NCBI GenBank assembly: GCA_022496805.1
Contig: CM040106.1
Coordinates: 3,224,001 to 3,288,000, forward strand
Direction: 5' to 3'
DNA length: 64,000 bases
From: Pohlia nutans
Lineage: Eukaryota; Streptophyta; Bryopsida; Bryales; Mniaceae
How positions within the stretch are numbered: the stretch's first letter is position 1; each line of letters begins with the position of its first letter. The notes under the pieces were generated by a model. It worked only from the letters and a program-made list of their open reading frames with translations. It made no database searches and was not told where the DNA came from. Below are positions 12,721-23,556 of this stretch, piece after piece. The translations under genes and the position numbers were made by a program.

Positions 12721-15252
12721 TCCTATTAACCTAGGCGTTTGTGTGTGAGATTTTCCTAACTAAAACGGTGAAAAATAGTGGAAATTGGACTAACGGGGTA
12801 ACTTGCAAGAAATTACAGCACATGTAAACGGTCAATTTGGACCGTTTACAAGTACCTAAATGAACCCAAACCCTTCTCAATTCACCCTAGGCACTTAATG
12901 TACTAAATCGGGCTTAGAATTGGGAATTAGGGCTTGCAATTTGGGTTTTTAGCCTTGACATTAAAAATTACAGCACAAAATCCCACTTTCACAAAGACAT
13001 TAAACTCTCACAATTGAGAGTTTTGATGATTCTCTATCCTTACAAAGACAACCTAAGTTCAATTAGCAACCTTGTGCTAATCCTAAACACAATCCTAAAC
13101 TAATTTCAACAATTAGGGTTTCTTGGGAAAATTTAGACAACGCTTCCGCGTCGTGCCCACAAACCCTAGTTTTAAAACCCTAAATTGCCTAAACTTCTAA
13201 TAATGAATTGGCCTAGTGAAAAATCGGGCAGCGCTTCCGCGTTATAACCCTCACCGGACAAAATTCACCCACAAACAACACCAAAAGGAACAACAAGTTC
13301 AAAGCAATCACAATTGAAAACATTCACACAATATCACAAAACACACACCAATTTTTTTGGGGCAATCAAAATTACCAATTTTAAGTAGAAGAGTTTTATC
13401 TATACTCCTAACAATCCTCCAAGTCTAAATAATTCAATACAAATTGCAAAGAATGAATAAAAATGGTTAGGGAGGTGCTCCTTCCCTAATATCACGCTGC
13501 CGCCCCTGTAATGTCACCACGAAGGCGAAACAGGGGATTCTCAACAACGACGACCGGCCGTGGAGCTCTTCGCGTTCTGATTGCCTGTCGATCGCTGTCG
13601 TCTCCGTCGTCGCCCCGCCTGGGCTGCGCCTCCAGATTCTTGATCGTCGTCCTAATTTCGCCGTGTTGGACTCGTCTTGGCTGGTCTTGATCCCCGTCTC
13701 GTTATCGTGCTCTGCCGCTCACAATGATCGTCGTCCTGGCCGTGTCGCCCTTCGCCGTCGCCGATTTGTGGTCGTCGTCTTGTGTTGTTCTTGATCTCCT
13801 TCACGCTGCTGGACTCCTCCGGATTCGTCGTTGTCGCCTTCGTCGGCCTCTGCCTTCACAGCCCGCCGTAATTCGCGGTGCCTGACCGGCTGCCGTGGTC
13901 GCCCTCGATGCCGCAGCTGCTTCCACGATTCGCCGTCGCCGTGAGTTCCCCGTGCGCTGGAATTTGTCATCGTCCTCGCTCGTCGTTTCCACACGCCATC
14001 CTGATCTTCTCGCCGTGATTTTCGCCCTGATCGTGAATAACTGCTCGTCGCCATACTCTTGATCTGATCGCTCGTCTTCAATTTCCTTGCTGGTGATGAT
14101 GATCCCTGTCACCCTTGTTGTGGTCGTCCTGATGATCTTCGCCCTCGTCGTTGCTGCCGAACCCAAGTCGCAGCAGCCACTCCGCCGACGCCGCGTCGCT
14201 GCAGGTCGCGAGCTCGCCCAAGCTCCGTAAATCCCGGCTACAGCCGCCGGTCGTCCTCCTCGAACTGCTCTGACCTGCCCTGCCGGTTCCGGATTCGCAT
14301 CACTGGGACTCACGCTGCCGCGAACGCCGGTGAATCCACGCCCTTGAGCTCGTTCTGTTGGTGCCTTCACCTGCACTCTCTTGTTGTAATCCAAACCAGA
14401 CCCTCTAAATCCCAGTCTAATCACCAATGCAAAGAATTCCCCACTAATTCCTTCTTTTACTGCTGGAAGTTCTCACAGAACCTCCATAAACGCTTAAACT
14501 AATCTCCCTTTCAATCACCAAGCCCTACACTATTCTTTTGTTATTTTTCACTACTTTCTTTCACAAATACTCCAACCAAAAAAACTTAGATCTAGATCTC
14601 AAAAATATCAGCGTCTCTCTCACAAAACTAACGGGCCAGAGACACAATGAACTGGCAGCCGTAGACGCGGCAGGGGTGGGATTCAATATCCCACCAAAAC
14701 TACATCCATCCACCTAGAAAAATTCATCCAACTCCATCTAAACCCTAAACTACCACTTAACGGGAGTCCCACACTACACTAATCCACTAACATAAAATAA
14801 ACTCACTCTAATAGACTAAAGAATAAACTCAACCATAAACTAATAAAATAAGACTAAACAATAGGAAATTAAAAGCCTAAAATAACAATCACAAAGAATA
14901 ATTCAAGCAACTAATAAAATAGACTAATCAATTAGACTAAACTAATGAACTAAAATGACAAGCAATACAAATAGATTAAAATCATCGAGTAAAATAAAAG
15001 GGCAAACGGCCCAATTGCACATAATCAATCAATCAAATCGTTAGAAGCAAATAAACACACAAAATTATCTAGATAAAAAGGAATCTAAAATTACCGATAA
15101 AACCGAACACTAATGCAAACAAATTCGGGAATTTGTCTAACCAGCTAAAATGTCCCGGTTAGACAAATATAAATTACCAAACATATCAAAACTATCGAAC
15201 TAAGAGTTTATCACTAAAGTAAACCGTTTCGACGGTTCACACATACCTATGC
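12721..15252. mobile_element. Unclassified 2.5 kb insertion inside the LINE, flanked by 8-bp duplications
   Basis: CAATGGAC occurs at 12713-12720 and again at 15253-15260, and joining the flanks restores the LINE reading frame, so the DNA between is an insertion. It has AT-rich arms and a strikingly GC-rich centre (about 13490-14430). Near its left end is a palindrome (GTAAACGGTC...GACCGTTTAC, 12816-12852). Near its right end lies a hairpin, AACCGTTTCGACGGTT. A short motif GCGCTTCCGCGT or close to it appears twice (about 13140 and 13231). The ends, read inward, resemble each other only weakly, and no transposase is visible. An 8-bp duplication would suit hAT-like elements, but canonical hAT ends are absent. 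The Arg-rich open frames on the - strand in the GC-rich centre look compositional. Confidence 0.65.
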
Positions 15253-16150
15253 CAATGGACACTACCAAACAATCACTCTTACACTACTTGGGTAACTCAA
15301 CGCACCCTCTTTCCTTACCATCTCTCTTCTGTCATCACCCACCACATCTCCCTGCTCACCAACTACTACACCAACAAACAACACCAACACTATGGCTCTA
15401 TCAAAGATACCAATATAGAATCTCCAAAAATAACCCACTCAAAGCTTCCCACCACTCCCTCCCACTAACCTTCCTCGACACCCTTCTCAAAACCTTTGAC
15501 ATCACACATTCTTACTTCTCCTTCCCCGTCACCTGCTCCACAACAATCAACAAATTCTAGTCCCCTTTTCCCCGTGATAAAATATTCGGATCATTAGGCA
15601 CAGCCTTCCAATACAAATGGTCCGGTATAGGATATGCCCACCCCCACACTCCTGACGATGCCCGCCGAACAATTCACTGGGCAAGATTAGCCGCCCAAGC
15701 AGATTCCAACACCATCACCTTCCTCACCTTTCCGATGTCAACTGGTACCAAAATCCCTCTCCCCTCACCAGCCCCTTCCCGGACACACATGTACTTGCTC
15801 TCTTCCCACCAGACACTCTAAGATATGAAGAACCCACTATTCCCCCCCACCTCCAGAAACCACGTATCGAACCCCTCTCTACAATTATATTCTGTATCCA
15901 CCACCAAACCCATCCAATTGGCACACCCAACCAAATTTCTACACTCACAAATACCACATTACTACTAAACATTACCAACGCCCATTTCTTATCGACTCCC
16001 CCCACACTTTCTCACACTACCGTCAACCCAAACTCCAAATGGAACAAACTCCTTTACCCCCCATACTTACTTCCCTCATCACTACAACCTTCCCCCCCCC
16101 CACTCCCACCCTTTCACTCTCCCCTTACATTAATTTTTTTACCAAACCAT
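15253..16150 (+). pseudogene. LINE ORF2 linker between RT and RNase H
   Basis: Coding composition resumes after the insertion (open to 15558) and then jumps frame. Fragments such as DTHVLALFPPDTLRYEEP (from about 15782) read well in the frame that leads to the RNase H. Homopolymer C and T runs near 16088 and 16133 are likely frameshift sites. I recognise no separate domain. Confidence 0.5.
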
Positions 16151-17590
16151 AGATTCTACACTGATGGATCCTTTGTGCCACCAAAACAAGCTAGTGATGG
16201 AACCTGGATTCGAGAAACAGCAAGATACGGTATCTACAACCCAACTAAACCAGAAGTCCAACTCTCCAACCGCCTCTATAGCCACCAAAACATCCTCCGA
16301 GCCAAACTCATGGTCATTTATGACACTCTCCAACTCCTCGCTACAACATACCAACATGAGCCAGCCCACATTTTCACAGACTGCCTCAATTGCTTGTACC
16401 TCCTCCAAACTCAAATAAAACACCCGACGCTACATACAAACCACGCTGACAAAACCATATTAACGCTTATGGTTACCCTTTTGCAGCAACGTACACAACC
16501 CACCACTTTTCATAAAGTTAGAGCCCATGCCAAAATTCCAGGCAATGAATCAGCTGATGCAATTGCCAAAGTTGGATGTACCCTAGAACATCGAACTGCC
16601 GACTTTCCACATGAATTTGCACACTCCACACCTTTCTTCTTCCAAAAACTTGACTGGCCTTCCATTGAAGAGGTCCCAGATAAAGGACCCATTCGCTCCC
16701 TAGAAAAATTTATAATTAAACAGGATCTTGAAACCAATTTGAAAACCGTCACAGAAAAGTTCCCCAAGATCGATAAATGGGTGACCAACAACAACATTGA
16801 CAACCAACTATCCAATGACTTTTGGACTAACCCAAATATCACGGATGCCCAGAAAACCTGTATACTAAAATTTCGCACCGGTCAATACATGGGTAATGCC
16901 CGCAAACAACTATTCTTTGGCTTTACTCGCTTTCCCACCTCTACATGCTCTATTTGTAACTCACTTGACCCCGACACCTGGCTCCACGTTCTTCTTAAAT
17001 GCACTCAATCCTATATCCATGCCCTACGCACCAAACGCCACAATAAAGCAGTTTGGGCTATCCGCAAATTACTAGTTTCCTCTAAAAAATCATGCTGCTA
17101 TACCCTCATGAATGCCGGTACATTTCAAAATAATCCCCCAGATAACACAGCCCCACCTTGGCTACTTCCTTGCACCTGTGCAACACAAAGATGCCACTAT
17201 AATGCCAGATTTAAACCTGACATCCTATGTGTCCAAGGCCTCCCTTACCAAAATCCTACTCCTTCCACCCCTAATCCCGTTCTCACCATCTAATTCATTG
17301 AATTCACTTACTGTAATGATCGCTTCTCTCCCAATACCAATGCTAACAAAATCCAGAAATATCAACCTCTATTAGATGACATCTCTGCCCAAGGATAAAA
17401 TGTTGCTCCACTAATAGTACTTAAAGCGGGTGCCCAAGCCTCCACACATATACCATCTATAAAGGCCCTTAAAAGCACATTTAAAATTCCCAAATCTCAA
17501 ATCAAACGTACCTTCAGAGATATAAATGTTATAGCAATCCACCATGCCATGTCCATCCTATTATATAAAAGAAAAATAGAAAACAACTAA
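16151..17590 (+). pseudogene. LINE C-terminal region: RNase H, CCHC finger and candidate PD-(D/E)xK nuclease
   Basis: In one frame from 16151: RNase H begins at RFYTDGS; FTDCLNCLYL and the final GNESADAIAK follow, giving three of the four acidic residues. The expected Glu in the second motif reads Lys (RAKLMVIYD), so RNase H is probably inactive in this copy. Next comes a zinc-finger-like CSICNSLDPDTWLHVLLKC. Then KPDILCVQG lies before TAA at 17291, and the same frame continues past it with IEFTYCNDRF, a KYQ helix and a basic tail to TAA at 17588-17590, crossing one more TAA (about 17396). The PD...E..K arrangement behind a finger looks like the restriction-like endonuclease of R2 or Dualen elements. 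The RNase H call is firm; the nuclease call is tentative. Confidence 0.7.
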
Positions 17591-17818
17591 ACATTACCCA
17601 CTGACTTTAACCCACCTTAGTCACCTCCCCATAAAACCATGTTAGTTTATAGTTTTGTTTAATAATCACCATAGTGTCTAACCCCGAAAGCGGCGAGTAG
17701 TCCTAACCCTAGATCCACTGTCCTGCGGACAATGCATCCAAGGTAGGATGAACAGACACTTTATTCACGCCGGCCCTCCTGGCCGGAGTTCTTTATATAT
17801 ATATATATATATATATAA
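17591..17818 (+). repeat. LINE 3' UTR and (TA)n tail
   Basis: About 200 bases without coding potential follow the last stop. They include a short GC-rich palindrome (GCCGGCCCTCCTGGCCGG near 17770) and end in a pure TA repeat at about 17796-17817. The block ACACTTTATTCACGCC before the tail recurs at 32.8 kb, also followed by a TA repeat, which supports this as the true 3' end of a LINE family that uses (TA)n tails. Confidence 0.7.
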
Positions 17819-18440
17819 ATTATATGCACTACCATTAATGCCTGATATCATAAAATGGATTGGGTGGCTAGCTGCAATTTAAGGTTGTAGGGCCCGCCGG
17901 CCATCAATTACGATGTGTCAAAACACATTGGTTAGAAAATGGATGAAGAATGAGGAGTTGTCATTTGCTAGGTTCAGTGATCTATATAAGACGACAACTG
18001 AGGCTCAATATTTCATTTCAAAACTGCTCTTGAAAGTATTTTTTTAGAAGAGTTTCTTAAGCACATCAATAGCGAGTCATAGAGACTGACGCATTGAACG
18101 TGGTCTATTAGCGTAATGGCACTATGGACGAGATTTCAGCAAGTTCAATGCATCACTTCAATTGAAGGTAATATTTGAATATTGTTGGTTGTGGATGTTA
18201 ACGGTTGTTTTCGGTGACGAGGAGGTCATAGTAGCACGAATTCATTTTGTCCATCATGATTCAAGGCTTACACTGAGAGGTCTTCCGTAGCTAGGTAGTT
18301 TTTTTGCAAAACTTTACAGGATTACTTTGATTTTTTGCAATGGATTTGACATGCTAGACAAATAGATGATGCAACTGAAACTAGCTCCCTTGATGCTTTT
18401 GTTTGATGAAATTCCAGATGCAACAAGAGGACTATTAAAA
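17819..18440. other. Intergenic segment between the LINE and the CACTA element
   Basis: I see no coding frame, repeat boundary or RNA gene. It is the flanking DNA on which the CACTA terminus at 18441 abuts, ending in a run of A that supplies the possible AAA target duplication. Confidence 0.4.
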
Positions 18441-18597
18441 CACTACTACACGTAGCTCAAATTATGACGTTTTTTATGACGTTTTTGAAACATTTTGTAA
18501 CGCAAACGAGACGGAAGCAACTATGACATTCGTAATACGGGCTTTCAACACAATCATTTATGACGCTATTTAAACAGGTTTGATATAAGAGTAAAAC
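18441..18597 (+). repeat. CACTA left terminal and subterminal repeats
   Basis: The 12-base terminus is followed by TTATGACGTTTTT, TATGACGTTTTT, TATGACATTCG and TATGACGCTATT units, then TGATATAAGAGTAAAAC. CACTA transposases and their partner proteins bind such subterminal repeats. The array is interrupted at 18600 by the TIR element and appears to resume at 20161 (AGTACTAAGTAC). Confidence 0.6.
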
Positions 18598-18599
18598 AG

Positions 18600-20160
18600 C
18601 ATCAGGAATTTCGGACCCCACTGATTCTGCACTGATTCAGTGCGATTTCCGATATTTCAAGGGTTCGTACGATTTTCGCACTGATTCCGCATTGTTGCGT
18701 CATTCATCGCAACTACACTGATATGACACGATGTTCGTACAAGCGGATATAGTACTGATTCGACACGATTGATACATCCATTGAAAACGTATGAATTCAG
18801 CACTCTTTATAGTCGTCAAATGTCGTGTTTTAATCGTCTTTAAAACTACACTGATTCAGTGCGTTTTTCGTGCGACATCATCTTTTTCCATATCTAAATT
18901 TTATTTTCTTTCTATATCTAAATTTGATCAAAATAATATTATTAAAAAATATAATATAATATAATATAATATAAAATAATTACTTTCCTCACTACCCACT
19001 TCAACTACACGGAAATTGCCCGCACATGCGGTGGGGCCCACCATAGCTAACCAAGCTCTATCGCCAACGGTGGGATTTGAACTCTCAACCTCCCGGTTGC
19101 CACCCAAGTTCCTAACCACCAAGCCACCTCAAACTCTTCATGCATAGAATAGAACTCCAACGGTAATTATCAAACTTTTATTTTCATCGGACTTTGAATG
19201 TTTTTAACTATGTGAAAAAAACTTTTTTTCCAAAACTTTTTTTTGCACTAGATTATGCAGGACGTTTTCTATATCTAGGATTTTTTTCATAATTTTTTGA
19301 ATTTTTTAAATTTTTGCCAAAATCGTGATGGCAGATCAGCTGTGAGCTGTTTTTTGTTTTCAGCGGACTTTGAATGTTTTTAACTATGTGAAAAAAACTT
19401 TTTTTCCAAAACTTTTTTTTGCACTAGATTATGCATGACGTTTTCTATATCTGGGATTTTTTTCATAATATTTTGAATTTATTTATTTTTTGCCAAAATT
19501 GTGGTGGTTGTGAGCTATTTTCTTTTTTGCTCCTATGATGGAAAGTACAATGATAACCAATAATATCAAATTTGAATTCTAAAAATATAAAATGTCATTT
19601 CTTTGAAATTTTAATGTGTATTGCTTCTAAACTTTATAAATGAAGATCTAAAAATGTTTTGGGAAATTAAACCGGAGGTATAATTTAAAGAAGATTCTTG
19701 GAATATTCCAAAATAATCCAAAATAATATAAAATATTCCGAAAGATTCCGAAAGATTCCAAAAGATTCCAAAAATATATTAAAATATTGTACACGGATGT
19801 CGTACGAAAATAATTTGCATTATAATAGATACTGAAATCGCACGAATATAATAAATGGCATTAATATGATACGTATACGATACTGAATTCGCATTAACTA
19901 AAACCGCACGTTATCCGTGTCTTATCAGCCATGTGATGTAAATACACGATTAACGCACGGATTCCGTCAAGCACGACTTTCGTGCGGAAACAACACTTTT
20001 TTGATAATCATTGAAAAGACACTGCATCGACACTCTAGTAATGCATGTCACTTCCGTACCGTAACGACACTTCTAAATGCACGTATGACGTGCGGAATCA
20101 GTGTTTAACGATAAACGCACTGAATCAGTGCAGAATCAGTGGGGTCGGAAATTCCTGATG
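18600..20160 (-). mobile_element. TIR element copy 1 (about 1.56 kb, no transposase)
   Basis: Both ends read CATCAGGAATTTC followed by (C/G)GACCCCACTGATTCTGCACTGATTCAG and a palindromic GCACTGATTCAGTGC. Flanks are AG on each side (18598-18599 and 20161-20162), consistent with a 2-bp duplication. It is homologous end to end with 51153-52541 in inverted orientation, and its right end matches 58233-58602. Inside are AT-rich sequence, two near-copies of a roughly 180-base block (19187-19333 and 19362-19495), and a tRNA-derived SINE-like unit on the - strand. No transposase is present, so it is non-autonomous. Superfamily is uncertain. Confidence 0.75.
18945..19135 (-). mobile_element. tRNA-derived SINE-like unit inside TIR element copy 1
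   Basis: On the - strand an A-box-like TGGCTTGGTGGTTAGG (19111-19126) is followed about 25 bases later by a B-box-like GAGAGTTCAAATCCC (19072-19086), then about 100 bases of GC-richer body and a tail of TTATA-type repeats (18945-18975). The spacing fits an RNA polymerase III internal promoter of a tRNA-derived SINE. It is not a functional tRNA, since no acceptor stem pairing is evident. Confidence 0.6.
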
Positions 20161-20318
20161 AGTACTAAGTACAATTGAAACATGTTTACTGCAAAGCTAC
20201 TTTGACTCTTCAACGTTCCTAAAACATTATATATATGGAATTGACACATAATTTAAACTTAAGGTAGAAGAATCATTATCAAATCGTTTTTTACAAATGC
20301 AGTCCCCAATCTATACCG

Positions 20319-21300
20319 TCAAAGCATTTCAGTCAAGGATCTAGTTCTCTTGGATTCATAATCACAATCCTCATCAGAGAAGTCATCTGCCGTTTCATCT
20401 AAGTGTCTCTCTAATGCTTCTATACCTCTCAGTCTAGATTCTTCCTCGTCGCTGCCAGAGTCATAATCCTCATGTGTACCGTCCACATTCTCCTCAGCTT
20501 CATCTTCAAATTCTTGGTCCTCGGTGTGAAATCTATGCACATGTGGAATTCCATCTTCTTTCTTGGAACCTGACAATAATCCCCTGACATGTCTACCATC
20601 ATCCTAATCCATTGGTTCAATTAACACAAATACCCTAAAGCTTTTGGGTTTATCTTGGATAACAAATGTCCATTGGGGATTTAAAACATCCTCTCCGAAA
20701 AAGATTTGTTCTACTGTAGCAGGGAAAGCAAACGGTTGGTTCTCCAAGTCGCCATCACTAAGGAACTCTATGTTTCTCACAGAACGCAACAAACAGTCAT
20801 TCCAACTAAACTCATTCTTGTACCACTTCCCTTTAAATACCACAATTGGACCTATGTCGATGAACGTGATCTCCAATATTTCTTCCAACATTCCAACGTA
20901 ATCCACGAGTTTGTCACCTTCTTTCATCTTGCATGCTATACCACAATCGCATGTTCGTCTTGTTTTGTCAATACGCTCCATACGAAAGTGGCGGCCCTCA
21001 TGGTACATTGCTGAGTATGTCTTGCATTGCAATTCAAACACTTGAGCTATGTTGACTATCACATCATCCACTTCGATACCATTATCGAGATCATCAATCA
21101 CCACATTATAAATCCAATGATCAATACCATCAAACCTGGGAGGCTCATCAATCAATCCCCTATTATGTCATTCCTGCTCAAATGATTCTTTAGCATCTTC
21201 ATACCTTTGTACATAACCATTCATATGTGCAGTGCCTCTCAATAATAATCTATGGATATGTCTATACTCCAAATGCTGTTGACCGGTAAATCGCTTGTTT
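20319..21300 (-). pseudogene. Transposase C-terminal DUF4216 region with acidic tail
   Basis: From 21300 the - strand encodes a segment rich in His and Arg (HLEYRHIHRLLLRGT), then a stop near 21171, then the DUF4216-like part 21155-20604: ACKMKEGDKLVDYVGMLEEI, VVFKGKWYKNE and a QIFFGEDVLNPQWTFVIQDKP string, equal to the V.Q.FY..D....W..V.. pattern of DUF4216. It ends with a Glu/Asp-rich tail at 20576-20319, in a different frame from 20604. The acidic C terminus is typical of these transposases. Confidence 0.75.
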
Positions 21301-21555
21301 CGTCCTTTACTTTGCAAATATGTACCTACACAAAGAATTTTTTTTGTAAAAAGATAATTACAAAAATAAGAAAAAATAAGAAAATTTGAATTATAAAGTA
21401 ATCTAGACTTTTGCATGATACGGTGTATCAATGACCAAAAACATGTATATGCAATACACATTCAACATTTTTGTCAAAACTAATCTTTATCAAAACAAAT
21501 TAAAATTCATTCGTGATATTTTGAAAAAAAATTGTTACCAAATGTTAAGATTGAT

Positions 21556-22553
21556 GTACAGTGGGGTACCAATCAAAATGTCGTTTTCGAATTCGCAGTG
21601 AAAAAATTTCAGTTTTGCCAACTTTGAAAGTCTTCCAAGAGCTCAAAAATTGGTGTTTTACCACGAAACTTCTACCAAAAACATTATCTTCAAGTTACTT
21701 ATATGTATGCCAAATTTCAAGGCCAAAAAATTCACCGAAAAAGAGTTATTCAAAATCTACCAACGTTGGTATTTTTTCACTGCTGCCAACTTTGACAGCC
21801 TCCCAAAGATTGAATTAATTTTTTTTTGCCATGAAATTCTTGGAAAAAAAACCTCTTTATGCTAGTAACATATGATAAAAATTTCAAGGCCAAAAGATTA
21901 ACGCAAAAAAAGATATTAACAATCTACCAACATGTGTAGCTGTGGGGGAAACCATTTCATTGCTACGTACTTTGAGTACAGCCAACTTTGAAAGCCTCCC
22001 GAGAGCTCAGAAATTGGTGTTTTACCACGAAAGTTTTACTAAAGAATTATCTTTAAGTTAGTTATATGTACGCCAAATTTCAAGGCCAAAAGATTCATCA
22101 AAAAAAAGTTATTCAAAATCTACCAACATAGTAGTCAAAGTTGGTAGCAATGAAATGGTTTCCCTCACAACTACACATGTTGGTAGATTGTTAATATCTT
22201 TTGTTTCATTAATCTTTTCGCCTTGAAATTTTTGTCATATGTTACTAACATAAATAGGTTTTTGTTTCAAGAATTTCATGGCAAAAAAAAATTAATTCAA
22301 TCTTTGGGAGGCTGTCAAAGTTGGCAGTAGGGAAAAACTACCAATGTTGGTAGATTTTGAATAACTCTTTTTCGGTGAATTGTTTGGCCTTGAAATTTGG
22401 CATACATATAATTAAATTGAAGATAATGTTTTCGTAGAAGTTTCGTGGTAAAACATTAATTTTTGAGCTCTTGGGAGACTTTCAAAGTTGCCAAAACTGA
22501 AATTTTCTCACTGCGAATTCGAAAACGACATTTTGATTGGTACTCCACTGTAC
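21556..22553. repeat. 1 kb foldback (long inverted repeat) in the transposase gene
   Basis: Starting GTACAGTGG(G)GTACCAATCA at 21556, the sequence runs to a centre near 22055 and returns as its own reverse complement, ending TGATTGGTACTCCACTGTAC at 22553. Arms are close to 480 bases and highly similar. Within each arm a roughly 150-200 base module (CCAACTTTGAAAG...CCACGAAA...TTCAAGGCCAAAA) recurs two or three times. It lies between the DUF4218 and DUF4216 parts of the transposase. A transcript would form a long hairpin. Confidence 0.85.
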
Positions 22554-22849
22554 ACAAAATCTAAAGATACATTCTTTTTTTTGTGTAAAGGCTTTACACT
22601 AAGAAATATGAATTTTAGAAACTACCTTTTCAACAAGAAACACAATGAACATGATGAAAGTTCAATGATGAATATTGTGCATGATTTTTATTCTTATATG
22701 GTTATCTATAATGGTTTTGCAAAATAATGTTAAATTCTCAAGAGTTTAAACTTCTAAGCTCAACAATAAGTGTAGACATCGACCAACTTTCTGAATACAA
22801 TGTGAACACAATAAAATCTTGTAGAATGAACCTACTCTAACCACCCTTG

Positions 22850-23269
22850 CTAATCGTACACCATAAACTTTAAAACTAGAATTATATCAGAAAGTGTACC
22901 TTTTTTGCAATCTTCCGGCTCTTCATTCCAAGCTTGGTCACTCTCAGCTTCAAATTCTTCAAATTTGTCATTAAACATGCGTATCCTCTCTTGCATCAAA
23001 TACCCTTCAGCAATGCTTCCTTCTGGCCTAGCTCTTTGACGTACAAAACCCTTTAAGACTTTTATATACCTTTCCAAGGGGTACATCCACCTCAATTGCA
23101 CTGGGCCGGCAAGCTTCAGCTCCGCAGGTAGATGAACTAATAGATGTGGTTGACTATCAAAAAATGATGGTGGGAGTTGCATTTGAAGAAGCACCACAAC
23201 CACCGCAGCTTCTTTTTCCAAATTAGCCAGCATTCTTGGTGAAATCTCCCGCAAACATACATACCTCAT
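22850..23269 (-). pseudogene. Transposase DUF4218 region
   Basis: This has all the usual marks of DUF4218 in CACTA transposases: MLANLEKEAAVVVVLLQMQLPPSFFD, LLVHLPAEL, a GPVQLRWMYPLERYIKVLKG string and RARPEGSIAEGYL. It corresponds to the part just C-terminal to the TNP2 core. Upstream, 23501-23298 continues the connection in another frame, with a stop. Confidence 0.85.
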
Positions 23270-23556
23270 AAATCTTGAGAGACGATATAATGCCTCACTA
23301 ACACCAGCACCAACCTCCGATGATAATAACCCACGAATTGCCTAAGGAAGTTGATAGCGCAATATGTTGAAAAAGTCGTGAGACTTCAAGCCCGAAAACG
23401 TATCTCCTTTGTAAAGGCATTAGCCAATACAGCTCCAAAGTGCGAAGGGGTACAAATAGAACTAATGCGACTATATAAAACACACCTATGCCTCCTTTCA
23501 ATCGTGTAGGGTGCTATCGGGTACACTAATCTCCCCCTCTCATCCAAATGACGATC

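Larger units (their letters stand above)
6663..17818 (+). mobile_element. Non-LTR retrotransposon (LINE) with 2A motif, APE, RT, RNase H and possible second endonuclease
   Basis: The + strand becomes strongly C/A-rich and G-poor at about 6663 and stays so to 17590, except for an insertion at 12721-15252. Translation gives in order: a Pro/Leu/Ser-rich N-terminal region, a 2A-like motif at 8291-8320, an APE-type endonuclease (8971-9807), RT with YADD at 11331-11342, an RNase H with YTDGS at 16157-16171, a CCHC finger and a PD...E candidate nuclease to 17590. A 3' UTR and a (TA)n tail follow. The coding frames are broken by several stops (10036, 12703, 17291) and frame changes (near 8900, 9795, 11825, 12240), so the copy is dead as it stands. 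The 5' end is set only by the change in composition, and no target duplication was identified. The domain order resembles the Dualen/RandI group described from green algae; the assignment is inference. Confidence 0.85.

Noticed and set aside
13719..14427. Arg-rich - strand frames of 120 and 208 codons in the GC-rich insert
   Set aside because: Overlapping frames with low-complexity Arg/Thr/Ala content and no motif; typical of GC-rich non-coding sequence.
12721..15252. Helitron interpretation of the insertion in the LINE
   Set aside because: A hairpin lies near the right end, but it is not followed by CTRR and the site shows an 8-bp duplication, which Helitrons do not make.
19072..19126. Possible tRNA gene on the - strand (and the equivalent at 52009-52063)
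   Set aside because: A- and B-box-like motifs are present, but no cloverleaf acceptor stem or normal anticodon arm could be drawn; it is better read as a SINE head.
22488..22727. + strand ORF at the edge of the foldback
   Set aside because: It spans the repeat border by chance and contains no recognisable motif.
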